The translations under genes were made by a program, and so were the position numbers. Below are positions 1-15,543 of a stretch of DNA of 22,450 bases, piece by piece. Source of the DNA: Priapulus caudatus (taxonomy: Eukaryota; Priapulida; Priapulimorpha; Priapulimorphida; Priapulidae); the NCBI RefSeq assembly GCF_000485595.1, contig NW_014577236.1, forward strand, positions 140,327 through 162,776, read 5' to 3'. The notes below the pieces were generated by a model that worked only from the letters and a program-made list of their open reading frames with translations, was not told where the DNA came from and did no database searches. Every line of letters begins with the position of its first letter. Within the stretch, counting starts at the first letter, position 1.

Positions 1-242
1 CATATCCCGAGCTAAATTTATCCCGCTTCAGAAGCGGGCTAAAGTCGTGCGCAGTATAAAAGCGGCATAAGACGACGTTCTAAAGCGACATTACAACCCT
101 CAAACCTAGCAGCTGCCATGTCCCGATGTTACTACAGCCAAAACTACCTGCTAGCTGATACAACCCTGTACTTCGCGGTTCACCTACTGCAGCTATCCGC
201 TGCTAGAGCCCATGCAGTGCATCCACCTCCAACACTTCCTAC

Positions 243-356
243 CTGTAGCCACTGGCTGGTTCCCGAACTCTGGAAGCCGTGTACGAGAATCTTTGTCGGG
301 TTCAATTTATCCCAGTATGAAGCTGATATACTGTGTTCCATGTTGACGTCCATTAT
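243..356 (-). CDS. Lipase coding exon 3: KILVHGF segment
   Basis: 114 bp, exactly 38 codons, phase 0 at both ends. The acceptor is ttgttgtcttgttag|ATA and the donor is CTACAG|GTAGGAA (GT at 242-241). The product reads SASYWDKLNPTKILVHGFQS followed by SGTSQWLQ, the typical lipase strand and oxyanion-hole region (T+x+LVHGF.s.g...W). An in-frame TAG just upstream of the exon, within the acceptor, confirms that translation enters only by splicing. An 80-codon open frame on the opposite strand (118-360) is a shadow of this exon. No further exon could be recognised in 1-240. Confidence 0.85.
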
Positions 357-1660
357 CTAACAAGACAACAATTACGGTTTATATTTTGTAGTATAGCTAT
401 TTGTTTGTGACGACTGAATATCTTGAAGGTGTTTTTCTACTGCTTACTTCATACCGAAAGGTTCATAATGAAACTTTTCGATAGATCCGCACAGGTTTGT
501 GCTGCTATTGTTGATGCATGGATATATTAGCATCGAAGTCAGTAATATGAAAGATATTTTGCTCCCCTAAATTTACATATGAAGACGAAAATTAGCATAG
601 ATCATAGGTTAATTAGGACTCGCGTTATTACTAATCACACGATGATTAATTTACACTAATGCAATCAGTAATTACTAGAGATAACCGCGAGTATCTTTTA
701 TTAGTTATTTATTTAATTGCTGTGGAAATGCTTGCATAATGGCTCAAATTTGTCGTATATATTATATATATATATAGAGAGAGAGATAGATACATAGATT
801 AATGGATAGACAGTCAGACAGGCAGATAGACAGACAGATAGATAGATATATCTAGCAGGGAGTGCTACCTGATATTCCACCGGATTTCTCCGTGTGTAGA
901 GCCAAAAATCGGTCCCGATTTCTTCCGGTGGCCATGGGTCTTCATCGCTGAATGATCCGCCCGTTGGGAAGCAGCCAAGCTGGTCGTGACACACGGTGCC
1001 TGCATAAAAACGTGAAACATATTGCAGGATATGTATTGCAGAATACACATTGTAGGAGCTTGCTACTAAAACCGGTATGTCAAGCCTCGATATGTATATT
1101 TGTTATGATAGCTGGTTTCTACACGAGAGAGAGAAATTGCGTGCGTGTAACGATCTAACATACCTATCAGGGATTACACTGCATTCGAGTCACGGCGAGG
1201 TGTGCATTTACTATTGCTAATATAACTAATAGTAGTTTCCAAGACAAGCAGCGCACCAAGTCAGACCACTTTAATTTAGGATATTTTCGTGCGCGATTGG
1301 CACGCACATGCCACTCGATAATATACTACTATCAGCTTATTATACCACTTTCGCGTATACCGAGTAAACGTAGACTAATGAGTTAACGTAGCATGCCAAA
1401 CGAATCTGCACTTTTCAACGAATATGAGCGTGTCAGATCATGCTGTGATGTACCGAAATTGAAACCATGCAATATCAGAGGTGAGGCGAATTACTAGGTA
1501 ATGCGCGTACAACTTGCGATAGTATTTTATAAGGTAATATATAATCGTATATAGTATAAGTATATGGTTATGAATTATACAACTCACGCGACTGATGTTC
1601 GAGAGGTGAACCCAGCACTGCCTGCACAACAAAGAAAGCTGAAACAAATAAAAGCAACAT
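243..1660 (-). CDS. Secreted pancreatic-lipase-family enzyme, N-terminal part (three exons, 3' end beyond window)
   Basis: Three short exons (1660-1588, 999-869, 356-243) join in consistent phase into the first 106 residues of a lipase of the pancreatic lipase/phospholipase A1 family. These enzymes are normally secreted and hydrolyse acyl esters of glycerolipids. Residues 1-17 form a signal peptide (MLLLFVSAFFVVQAVLG). Residues about 26-68 hold the family's N-terminal pattern: VCHDQLGCF, then PWPPEEIGTDFWLYTR and NP.EYQ. Residues 90-96 are KILVHGF, the conserved strand and HG that contribute to the oxyanion hole. The nucleophile GxSxG and the rest of the catalytic triad must lie in exons left of base 1. 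Introns are 588 bp (1000-1587) and 512 bp (357-868). Substrate type (triglyceride or phospholipid) cannot be told from this part. The family call is firm from motif order and matching phases; whether the whole gene is intact is unknown. Confidence 0.85.
750..868. repeat. TA / GA / GATA-GACA simple repeats in lipase intron 2
   Basis: A (TA)n tract at about 755-775 runs into GAGA and then into an imperfect GATA/GACA array (gatagacagtcagacaggcagatagacagacagatagatagatata). It lies immediately downstream of lipase exon 2 on the minus strand, within about 20 bp of the donor. The interrupted units suggest an old, decaying array. Confidence 0.9.
869..999 (-). CDS. Lipase coding exon 2: conserved N-terminal Cys region
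   Basis: 131 bp, bounded by the acceptor tttcacgtttttatgcag|GC and the donor TATCAG|GTAGCA (GT at 868-867). It encodes VCHDQLGCF, PWPPEEIGTDFWLYTR and NPVEYQ, which align with the mature N terminus of pancreatic-type lipases (VCYxxLGCF...PWxPxxIxTxFxLYTxxNPxxxQ). Two cysteines (28 and 34 of the model) occupy the usual disulfide positions. Reading on past the donor gives low-complexity sequence from the adjacent TA/GATA repeats, which supports the exon end. Confidence 0.85.
1588..1660 (-). CDS. Lipase coding exon 1: signal peptide
   Basis: The ATG at 1660-1658 opens 24 codons plus one base. There is no N-terminal charge, but a strongly hydrophobic core (LLLFVSAFFVVQAVLG) precedes a likely cleavage site before SPLEHQS. 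The exon ends at a strong donor, C|GTGAGT (GT at 1587-1586), leaving phase 1. That one base plus GC at the start of the next exon makes an Arg codon. A longer reading in another frame over the same bases (start near 1680) shows no family resemblance and is treated as a shadow. Confidence 0.8.
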
Positions 1661-2200
1661 AGTTTTACGCTGTTACGCACACGGCTGGCTGTTTAACCAG
1701 TTTTGCCACGCGCCTGTTTCAGTACATCCGTCTACGCAATATATCCATCCGAACGCAGCCAATGGTAGAGTAGGTCGTGCCGGGAACCACATCCCGTAAA
1801 TCTAGCATTCATATCAGGTAAGATTGTGAGCTATGCTAATAATACGTGAGCAGATCAGATAGACACCTGGCAGATCTCACGATATGTTATACCTGTCCCC
1901 TGCAGATAGTAATCCTAGGTAAGAGCATATACTGATGGTTTTGTCCCGGAACTCAATGTAACAAAATATAAACTTTAACTATATATTATATATATATATA
2001 TATAAATATATATATAGGTTATATTATTTAATACACTATTACAAAGTGTACTTGCGTAACAGTAAGTTATGCATGATGCCAGATTGCAGCTAATTAATTT
2101 TGCCAGGGGTAAGGGCGGAGGCAAGGCCACTCGTAGATTGTGTTATAGGTAAGTTGACCATGGGCATTTCGCCATTGGCTATTAACCATGTTATAATATG
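1661..2200. other. 5' flank of lipase gene; no other gene seen
   Basis: No recognisable exon on either strand. The sequence directly upstream of the lipase ATG has no clear TATA box, so the lipase promoter is not placed. A (TA)n-rich stretch lies at about 1978-2020. Confidence 0.5.
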
Positions 2201-2241
2201 TACATCGGGTTGGCCAACTCCATCCCTTCGCTTTCTCGCAT

Positions 2242-2346
2242 GCTCTCTCTCTCTCTCTCTTTTTCTCTCTCTCTCTCTCTTTCTTTCTCTCTCTCTCTCT
2301 CTTTCTTCTTTTTTTCTCTCTCTCTCTCTCTCTCTCTCCCTCTCCC
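2242..2346. repeat. (CT)n microsatellite with T-run interruptions
   Basis: About 105 bp of CTCTCT broken by short T-rich interruptions (TTTTC, TTTCTTTC, TTCTTCTTTTTTT). Open frames across it translate to Leu/Ser/Phe low complexity and are not genes. Confidence 0.95.
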
Positions 2347-3014
2347 TCTTGCGCCCTATCGCACGTTGTCTGCTACTTCTTGCTCCAGCACGTGTACTAC
2401 ATATTGAAATCTAGTTGTGATTTCGGGCAGAGTGCCAGCTGACGATTTTACGCGCGGATAATCACAGTTTACTCAACTTAACCGCTGGTATTATTATTTA
2501 TATATATATTCCGCGGCTGCATGCGCATGAGCATATTATTTATTTATTGCATGTAAACCAACAACGTAATTGAATTCTGTAAATTGCAATGGAAATACAC
2601 AGGTAAATTTCCCAACAAAACTCGGGGTAAAGTTCAAGACTATCATGTGAAGCTCTAGAAACGTGTCACGTGCGACGTGTAACTGTGTAATAAAATGTGG
2701 ATTAAAATCGCAGTGTCATATATTTATGCCAGAAAGACCAATAGACTTCACAATAGGTGTCGTTATTCTTTGTCATCGAGTGACACTGCTATAAGAATTT
2801 GCGCGAATAAAAGCTTCAAACGCATGAAATTTATTTTAATGTTTATTTTATACGAGATGCTACATAACGACAAAAAATCAATCAAATTATTACGAAAACT
2901 GCTTACTGCTATTGTCATACGTGGCCACTGTCCTTACCGCTACCCAATGACTGCTACCGCAACCACTAGCAGTGACAGTACCTTTACCCTTTCCACCATT
3001 ACTGCCATCACCAT

Positions 3015-3092
3015 TACTACTACTACTAATACTAATACTAATACTAATACTAATAATAATAATAACAATAATAATAACAATAATAACAATAA
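3015..3092. repeat. TAC/TAA/AAC trinucleotide array abutting a retrotransposon fragment
   Basis: Tandem ACT, then AATACT, then AAT and AAC units run without a break into the 5' end of the non-LTR retrotransposon fragment at 3093. The Asn, Thr or Leu runs predicted on both strands are translation artefacts. Confidence 0.92.
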
Positions 3093-3530
3093 CGCCATAA
3101 CAAGGTAGCCAGCTATCTGCACTGGTCAATCTGCAGTGAACTTGGTGAGCAAGTACCTGACAAGTGGTATGAACATACTCCGAGACCAGTTATCAACATC
3201 GGAGATACTACCATCATGTGGGATATGGCAGTGCAGACAGATCGCACGATACCTACGAACCGCCCTGATATTGTGCTCCACAACAAGAAAGATGAACGAT
3301 GCCTGCTGATTGACGTCGCCGTACCAGATGATACTAACATCATGGTGAAGGAAAGAGACAAACTCACCAAGTACAAAGATCTGGAGATCGAAATTAGGAG
3401 GATGTGGAATACTAAGACGAGAATTGTGCCAGTGGTGGTTGGAGCCCTTGGTTCTATAAAGAATGGCTTTGGGAAGAACCTTAAGGAGCTCCCTGGTCAC
3501 CACACTGCCCAGGAAGTGCAGAAACATGTT
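3093..3530 (+). mobile_element. C-terminal fragment of a non-LTR retrotransposon polyprotein (5'-truncated)
   Basis: The frame opens after a TAA at 3090-3092 and reads RHNKVASYLHWSIC, then KWYEH.PRPVIN, WDM.VQTDRTI, NRPDIV, LIDVAVPDD, KLTKYKDLEIEI.RMW and VPVVVGALG. This is the familiar carboxy-terminal segment of invertebrate non-LTR retrotransposon ORF2 proteins. RPD followed 14 residues later by D (RPD...LLID) matches the PD-x(12-14)-D core of the restriction-enzyme-like endonuclease found in R2/CRE/NeSL-type elements, which nicks target DNA. No reverse transcriptase precedes it, so this is a dead fragment. The frame stays open to 3677, but after about 3530 it no longer resembles the family. 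Starting at the Met at 3216 would miss about 40 residues of recognisable upstream homology. The exact clade is uncertain. Confidence 0.82.
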
Positions 3531-3540
3531 TTAGAACAGG

Positions 3541-5800
3541 TGTTTTCATCATGGCCGTTCTTATATATCCGCTATATTGGATTATTTCTTCCATATGAGA
3601 TATCACAAATCAGAAATAAACGAATACCAATTTCCTTGTTATTAAAGATGCCACCATTAAATGGTTATCAACTTTAATAGCATAGACTACATCTGAGTTG
3701 CTTGATAGCGCGTGAGATGCAGACAGGTGTGATATCGCAACTGATAACCTTGTTGTGCATGATTCCATGTCTGCTGAGAATGCATGGTAAGTCCTGCAGT
3801 CGTACCAATGCCTCGCTTAATTTGCGGGGTAGCTTAAAATTATAGGTTCTTTAAGATAACCTATTTTTATAAATTAAATATGCCGTCAGCCTGCGTTAAA
3901 TAGAAAATACTACACTGCATAAACCTATAGCTAAAATTTGACTTGGATTAAAACGATTATTTCCCAAATAAGTCGAAAAATGAATAAATTTAGACAAATT
4001 TAGACTCATCTGTCAGCGTACACATTACTGATTACTTCAGAAAACAGTAAATGAACAGCAAACGTGCGCCTTAATTCTATCTTCAGATTCGCGATAATAA
4101 GCCATATCGGAAAGTCCCCGCCGCCATATTGAGATCTGATAAGAAGGGGTATAAACTGCCGTTTTATAACATTGTTAGTATAGGACTGGTCTAAGTTTTT
4201 GATCAATAATTCTCTTCACTAACATCGTATTTCAATTTACAGGTGCGTTTCTGTTTACAGAAACATTTACAAATATGATTGTGGTCATTTGGGATATTTT
4301 GCAATGTTTGTGTTAATGCAAAAACGAAAAACGCACGAGTGTCTACATTAATCATGTACTTTCCTATAAGCGCGGCTCGGCCATTTTATAACCCCTTTTT
4401 CTGTGACTTAATTAGCACAGCTGGACTTTCCGATCTCACTTATGCTTGTCAAACGCTCCCACATAACAAGTACGCGTGTCACAAATATTTATAGAGCGGT
4501 ACCTATCTCGAAATGTATACAAAGGTAATAAACCTAGTGTAAAGACAGGATTCTGGTCTCGCGAGAGCAAACATCACGCGCTAGTTTTGTTGACATATGT
4601 AAACAAATCTCATTTGAAATGCAGATTGGCGCACACATTGGTGGAAAGATTGATGTACGAGTGTTTTATGACATATTAACCTTACGTGTGGTGTTATGTA
4701 AGGAGTGCCGGTAAGTATCAGAACGGTCGAAAAATACGAGAACGGTTCGTAAAAACATGAAAAATCTTCGATTTAATACCAACTTGGGTTTCAATGTCTT
4801 CACGGACACCGTCATCGAGGTCATGATGGGTCAGCTCCGATTCGTAATTGCGAGTTGTCTGTGTGCGAGCAAACGCACGATGCCCTGTAGCGCGTGTAGT
4901 GATCCAGCTTGAATTTAATAGTTTTATCATTGCGAACCGAGCATTAATTAAAATGAAGTCATGTCAGTGAACTTGACTGTCTGCACATTTGTATCTAAAA
5001 CCTCCAACACGAACTCAAAATACATAATTATAATGAACTATAATAAACTACTATAATATATATTTATAGAATAAACTATAATTCGTAACGACAACGAAAG
5101 CACGCCAACGCTAGCCACGAGCTAGTCCGTGGAAATGACCGTTACAAAACGAGATATATCGTGGTAATAGTCTTTCTCTGTACATGTGTGTGATAACGCT
5201 GCTGTCAATTGGTAGAACAAGAAAGTAACAACGGCGAAGGCATGCGAGTAATCATCATGCAAGCAAATGCAATGCTATTCCATGCTAGCGTGCATGCAAT
5301 ACACGACTGGCTAAAAACGGTCAGGAAGAGTAATGTGAACGACAAACGAAGCTTTTTAGACATTTTGTCAGAATGAGGTAGACATAGGAAGCGGTACCAT
5401 AGACGAACGAAACTATAGCTAATGACAAACGACCTAACAGTCAATAACACCATAAATGAACAAGCCCATCAAGAATGCATTTGAGAAAAAATACTCAGTA
5501 ATGTTTAAGAGCAAAATAATATGGGTGGTTGGACACTTTACAGAGCTAGTCAGCAACCAACTTCAGAGGAACTTGCAGATATTCTGCCCGCTGATATATT
5601 CCTACAAATGATCAACCTGCCTCGACCCATGCAAACAGAAGTAAAATCAAGAAGGCCACGGCACTGAAAATATAATGAAATCAAGGTTCGGCAGGAGTAC
5701 CAACTGATGTAATTAAGGGTAACTATAAATTATAAATAACAAATAAAATGCAACATGGTATCACGGTAGAAAGTTTTGGAGACAAAATATAGAATGCTAG
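3541..5800. other. AT-rich non-coding stretch, no gene recognised
   Basis: Several 60-80 codon open frames occur on both strands, but none shows family motifs, credible splice signals or a sustained composition. One minus-strand frame starting near 5373 (MSKKLRLSFTLLFLTVFSQS) looks like a signal peptide but has no nearby GT donor, so it is not called. A 48-codon frame at 5521-5667 was not recognised. Confidence 0.5.
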
Positions 5801-5809
5801 AATTAATAT

Positions 5810-5880
5810 TGAAAATGACTTTATTGATTTGATTTGATTTGATTGATCCCAATGAAGGGAAACTTCCCAGAGTGTCACAA
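5810..5880 (-). repeat. Probable 3' tail of a LINE with (TTGAT)n terminal repeat
   Basis: On the minus strand the sequence reads cttcattgggatcaat followed by about four ATCAA units and AATAAAGTC. A 'TTCATTGGGATCAATAAA'-like end followed by a short tandem repeat is typical of 3' termini of CR1/L2/Jockey-type LINEs in invertebrates. No coding part is visible. The assignment rests on a short stretch. Confidence 0.45.
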
Positions 5881-6149
5881 CTACAAATAGATCATGTTTC
5901 TGTGCGTACTAGGAAAGTATATAAACATAATTACATCGAACATGGCAAAGGCAACTGTCAATGAACGATTACGCAACCAGCTATCAGACTATCACCAGGA
6001 CAGATTACGCAGAGAGCATAGTAGCACAGCAGCTATGAGCCATAAATCAGATGAGATTACACTTAAAAGCATGATAATTGGCACACAAGTAGTTTAAGAT
6101 ATGTACATACATATGAGATCGGGTACTCATCTCTATTGACATGGTATAT

Positions 6150-6182
6150 CTGGTCGCCATCTTGAATTTCAAAATGGCCACC
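6150..6182. repeat. Short imperfect palindrome GCCATCTTGAATTTCAAAATGGC
   Basis: The arms GCCATCTTGAA and TTTCAAAATGGC face each other across a short centre. Such palindromes often sit at the ends or middle of small DNA-transposon derivatives, but no paired terminal repeat was found nearby. Confidence 0.4.
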
Positions 6183-6731
6183 ATTACAATCTATTATTCT
6201 TTATCTTTCAGCTAATATTCAACATAGAAAAATGATCTTGGTGTTTAAACCAACATTGTCGGGGTCAAGAAACCCATTGCAATCGAAAAAAATGGAATAA
6301 AGATCAATAAAAAAACAGTCCAACGCATGAATCCTAAACAAATCCCTGCTGTTGCTGCAGACCAACCGTTGTATGGTATTGCGGAGATTTCGGGGGTGTG
6401 TAACTCACAGGAGCAGTAGGCTAGATCAGGAAGGATGGATTGAACTCACAGTATAGATAGAAGAACCATATATATACTAAGGACAAGATCAAATATAGAG
6501 GCACATAAATATATCAACACCCCTAGGCGCAGCCACCTTGGCTCATACATACGGATGGGGTCCAAGGGAAAACGAGGCAGTGTATACTCGAAAAGCGATA
6601 ACGCCATATATATAGTATAATAATCAACGCGGTTGTCGAAGAGAGGAATATTTGCTTAGAAACGAGTTACATCAGATAATGCAATAATCGTATCAGCCAC
6701 GGGTTGCGTCCGCAGGTGAAACTATTGCACC

Positions 6732-6790
6732 AGCTGACGTAACGGTGCCAGCTAGGTATATAAGGCGCACCGAATCGCAGCACAAGAGCG
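6732..6790 (+). promoter_or_regulatory. Possible TATA promoter with upstream CRE half-like site
   Basis: TATATAAGG at 6757-6765 follows TGACGTAA at 6735-6742, with a start region expected near 6785-6795. Downstream is a purine-rich, non-coding segment, not an ORF. The arrangement could be the core promoter of a degenerate LTR or of a non-coding transcript. No coding exon was found to go with it. Confidence 0.35.
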
Positions 6791-6945
6791 TTATTTTTCA
6801 GGTCTAGGTAGGAAGAAGAAGAAGAAGAAGAAGAAGAAGAAGAAGAAGACGAAGAGAAAGAGGAAGAGAGCGCTATTTTTCAGGGCTAGGTAGGAAGTAG
6901 AAGAAGAAGAAGAAGAAGTAGAAGAAGAAGAAGAGAAAGAGGGAG
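6786..6945. repeat. (GAA)n arrays inside an ~82-bp tandem duplication
   Basis: GAGCGTTATTTTTCAGG(T)CTAGGTAGGAAGAAG (about 6786) recurs about 82 bp later as GAGCGCTATTTTTCAGGGCTAGGTAGGAAGTAG (about 6868). Each copy is followed by its own GAA/GTA trinucleotide run, so a unit plus its microsatellite was duplicated. The Phe/Ser-rich minus-strand frame here is an artefact. Confidence 0.8.
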
Positions 6946-7680
6946 AAAGCATTTTAGGTCTCGAGAAGAGAGATAACAGAGGGAATAGACGCACGGGTTT
7001 TCAGGTAAGTGAAAACCGGAGAGGGGAATGAAACGGGAAGGAAAGAAGACTACAGGTAGAATGGGGACTCAGCCGGGATCTTTCACTACAGGTGGAGAAG
7101 AACAGGATTTTAGTTAGGTAGAGCCAGGAGCGACTAAGAGGGAGACACCCGTGGAGGCTGCCTAGGTCTACGCGAAGCGAGGGCGAACGGGAGAGAGGAA
7201 GACGAAGCCGGCGACGCGTTACTTCTTTAATATTAGTCTAGTGGTTATAGGATCCGCTGCATATACGAATGCAGGGGAATCATTTGTAATCTAGTAAGAA
7301 GCAATAACACTATAACCGTACAGTTAACCGAGTTTAACTGTGTTCTGTTCCACTGGTACTACCTGTTATTTGCTACGCGCATCACCGTCCTGCCTAATAT
7401 GACGGCTGGAGCGAACACTGAATCCAAACAACTATATGACACGCGTTAACTTTATAACGCCTGTCGTACCGTAGTCGGCTACCCCTAGGGCCACTACAGT
7501 ATGAATTAACAGAGAGACACTTTGGAAACTGTAGTGACATTTCGCGTTTCCATTAAAAAATCCATTACATAGGTATATAATAAGTATAATGTCTTGCAGG
7601 GTGGTAAAATATTTACTGTTGCTCAATAGTTTTGAAATCCACACATAGAATCCGTCACTGTTGTCTTATTTACTACTTTT
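6946..7680. other. Purine-rich segment then AT-rich spacer; no gene recognised
   Basis: 6946-7230 is unusually rich in AGG/GAA on the plus strand, without a frame of useful length. Its composition resembles an untranslated leader downstream of the 6757 TATA box. A small stem (cagttaaccgagtttaactg) lies near 7320. The 70-codon minus-strand frame at 7432-7644 resembles no known family. Confidence 0.4.
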
Positions 7681-7684
7681 TATT

Positions 7685-7785
7685 TCATCTAGAAATTTAC
7701 TTAGCCATGGAAAGAAGGATATGAATTCATGTATTTCATATTCTTCTCTCTATGACCAAGTAAATTTCTAGAAGAAATAAAAATC
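7685..7785. repeat. Long imperfect hairpin (about 40-bp arms, small loop)
   Basis: The left arm, beginning atttcatctagaaattta and continuing through cttagccatggaaagaagga to tatgaa, pairs with the right arm ttcatattcttctctctatg followed by accaagtaaatttctagaag. About 10 bases (ttcatgtatt) form the loop. Mismatches are few and spread out. It may be the core of a small MITE-like element or a transcribed hairpin. No protein frame overlaps convincingly. Confidence 0.7.
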
Positions 7786-8168
7786 TTATCTCAATAAAGA
7801 TCTTGGCTTTTGAATACGAATCGATACTAATGTCCTATCATAATGCATAGATGAAAGAAAGGTAAATTTATCATAAGTGGAATAAAAATCTTGAAGTCTT
7901 GAACTAAATGACAAGACACGGTTCGTGCCATTGTGCTATGCAAACATCAGGCGAATCTTAACAAGGAAAGTGCAATAGAAAAGTTGTACTTCGTTGTCTA
8001 TAGAAAGCGTAACAACCCAGAAAAGTATATCGATGTGGATTGCTTCAGTAAATGCTGGGAGTGCAAGAGTAGTCTTCATTATATTGGAAAATATTTGGAA
8101 TTCAATCAAAATTACAGTAAATAAATGTGTAACTGTATTGTTCGAAGACGGTTGTAATGAACACAAAC

Positions 8169-8176
8169 ATTTATTG
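8169..8176 (-). terminator. Polyadenylation signal for STELLO-like copy 1
   Basis: AATAAA on the minus strand (plus-strand TTTATT, 8170-8175) lies about 200 bp after the TGA stop of the gene at 8372. The distance is reasonable for a short 3' UTR. A second, weaker candidate (attttatttc) lies near 8190. Confidence 0.5.
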
Positions 8177-8371
8177 TTAATAAAGGTTGAAATTTTATTT
8201 CGAATACATCAAGATTGTAGTTTAATACTTAACTATTTATTTGCACAGTACGATCATCTGTTCGCTGTGGATGTTTGACATGAAGAATTATAGTTTAAGT
8301 AGTTGAGATAAGTTCAAACATGACAAGATATATATATACATAGCACAATTCTATAGAGTAATTTAGCTGCG

Positions 8372-14261
<5,890 letters not shown>

Positions 14262-14345
14262 CGATGCAAGCGTTGAAGCTAAGCGAAGTAATCTGTCACT
14301 GTCCGGGAAAGGTTAGACTAGTCGACTCCTGCTGCGCATGCGCGC
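14262..14345 (-). promoter_or_regulatory. Proximal promoter of STELLO-like copy 1 with NRF1-type palindrome
   Basis: TGCGCATGCGC at 14333-14343 matches the palindromic NRF1 consensus and lies about 72 bp upstream of the ATG, in a locally GC-rich, CpG-containing patch. There is no TATA box at the expected distance. This looks like a housekeeping-type, TATA-less promoter; the transcription start itself cannot be placed. Confidence 0.5.
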
Positions 14346-14885
14346 GTCCGCGTGTGCCACATATTTTTCTTCTCTGGCTTCCGCTTTAGACCTCATTTCA
14401 TCTTTCTTGCGCGAGCACCAAACTTATTGCTTAACTATATATGTTGGTACATCAGGTGCTGTTCAGTACGTTTGTTGCACGATACCAACTTTTAAAAACG
14501 GAATATAATTCCCATGCGTTGATAACAAAATACAAATGTGTACATCGGCTAGCTCATCCTACAGACAGGCAACGGTAGCTGTTCCTATCGCTCACCTGGA
14601 TACTCGCAAGGAAGTCGGGTTTGCTGGCACGAGCAAATAGAACTGGATATGAAGCACAAATGAGCGAGAGCAAAGCGTTGCCCTCGTGCTTCGTGATGCG
14701 AGGAGATGCGCTGTGAATGACAATTTGTCAGCAAAGCATAAACCGCAAAGGCGGAAGTGCAGTCTCATCCTTCCTACCCCCTGTAACCGGTTTTAGCAAA
14801 TAAAGCGATAACAACGTGGGATTTGAACTCCATTGACCTGTTCTCAAACATATTTTAATCTTAACATTAGTCTTAACATGATAAT
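14346..14885. other. Upstream flank of copy 1; no gene recognised
   Basis: Mixed-composition sequence without exon-like motifs. A minus-strand agttcaaatccca near 14825 resembles a tRNA B box, but no matching A box or cloverleaf is present. Confidence 0.4.
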
Positions 14886-14887
14886 GG

Positions 14888-14990
14888 GTCCAGCAGCAGC
14901 AGCAACAGCAGTAGCAGTAGCAGTAGCAACAGCAGCAGCAGCAGTAGCAGTAGCGGTAGTAGCATTAGAAGTAGTATAATATTGTACCAG
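14888..14990. repeat. (CAG/TAG)n trinucleotide array
   Basis: About 90 bp of CAGCAG/CAGTAG/CAGCAA units end next to the LTR-like repeat that begins at 14997. The minus-strand poly-Leu frame is an artefact. Confidence 0.92.
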
Positions 14991-14996
14991 CAGTAG

Positions 14997-15543
14997 TGTT
15001 GTACTGTGATTTTAAGTGATGAGGAACTCCGTGCCGGATCTTGTAGCAGCGTAGACTTGTGACAACCAGTAGATATGACGTAGTCGCTGATTCGTTGTTG
15101 AACTATGACTTTAATTATTAATAACACGAACACATACAAAATATATACATACATATTACCAGAAGTTAATAATGACAATTTCCTGATACTACATACGACA
15201 GCCTAGGTTTCGTCCATATTGGAACCCGCCTGGCGTCTCTCCTCTCTGGCTCTCTACATCGTCTATCTCTCTCTAAAATCTTATATTTTTTGCTTGTCAA
15301 TTGCTGTTTATATAGCAGCTCGAAACCGGATCTAGCAGAAACTACTTTGGCAAAACCAGATCTTGGCGGGACGCAGCAAGCGATGCCCGCTCGTAGGTGT
15401 GTGCGTCGCGTCACCCATACATGCCTAGCGCAAGGCGATGCGGGAAGCGCGCCCGTCCCTTGTCGTTGCGCGCCGCGTCAACCACTCCTACATGCGCCAG
15501 GTGTGACGTACCAAGCGTCACATCCTATTGCCACCGCTTGCTG
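14997..15543 (-). mobile_element. LTR-like retrotransposon repeat, copy 1
   Basis: Bounded on the plus strand by TGTTGTACTGTG (14997) and GCGTCACA (15522), so TG..CA in either reading. Homology to the copy at 16828-17161 extends to 15543. Read on the minus strand, it has a U3-like part, an AT-rich middle with a TTATTAATAATTAAAG polyadenylation-like signal (around 15110-15125) and a 3' end CAGTACAACA. No target-site duplication is evident. The minus orientation is inferred from the third copy and from the leader that follows the second. Confidence 0.6.

Noticed and set aside
118-360. 80-codon plus-strand open frame
   Set aside because: It lies opposite lipase exon 3, which has splice sites, phase and the LVHGF motif; the plus frame has no family motif.
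713-868. Extension of lipase exon 2 beyond the donor
   Set aside because: The continued frame encodes the TA/GATA simple repeat (YIYLSVCLSACL...), whereas splicing at GTAGCA restores lipase homology in the next exon.
2100-2414. Ser/Leu-rich plus-strand frames
   Set aside because: They are translations of the CT microsatellite.
2695-3108. 137-codon plus-strand frame ending in poly-Asn
   Set aside because: The end is the TAA/AAC array, and the N-terminal part has no recognisable domain or exon signals.
5205-5453. Signal-peptide-like minus-strand frame (MSKKLRLSFTLLFL...)
   Set aside because: Hydrophobic start only; no splice donor follows and no downstream partner exon was found.
5521-5667. 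48-codon frame MGGWTLYRASQQPTSEE...
   Set aside because: Short, no family resemblance, surrounded by stops; could be a relic, but nothing supports it.
14800-14850. Possible tRNA-derived SINE (B-box-like agttcaaatccca on minus)
   Set aside because: No A box at the right distance and no tRNA-like fold or tail.
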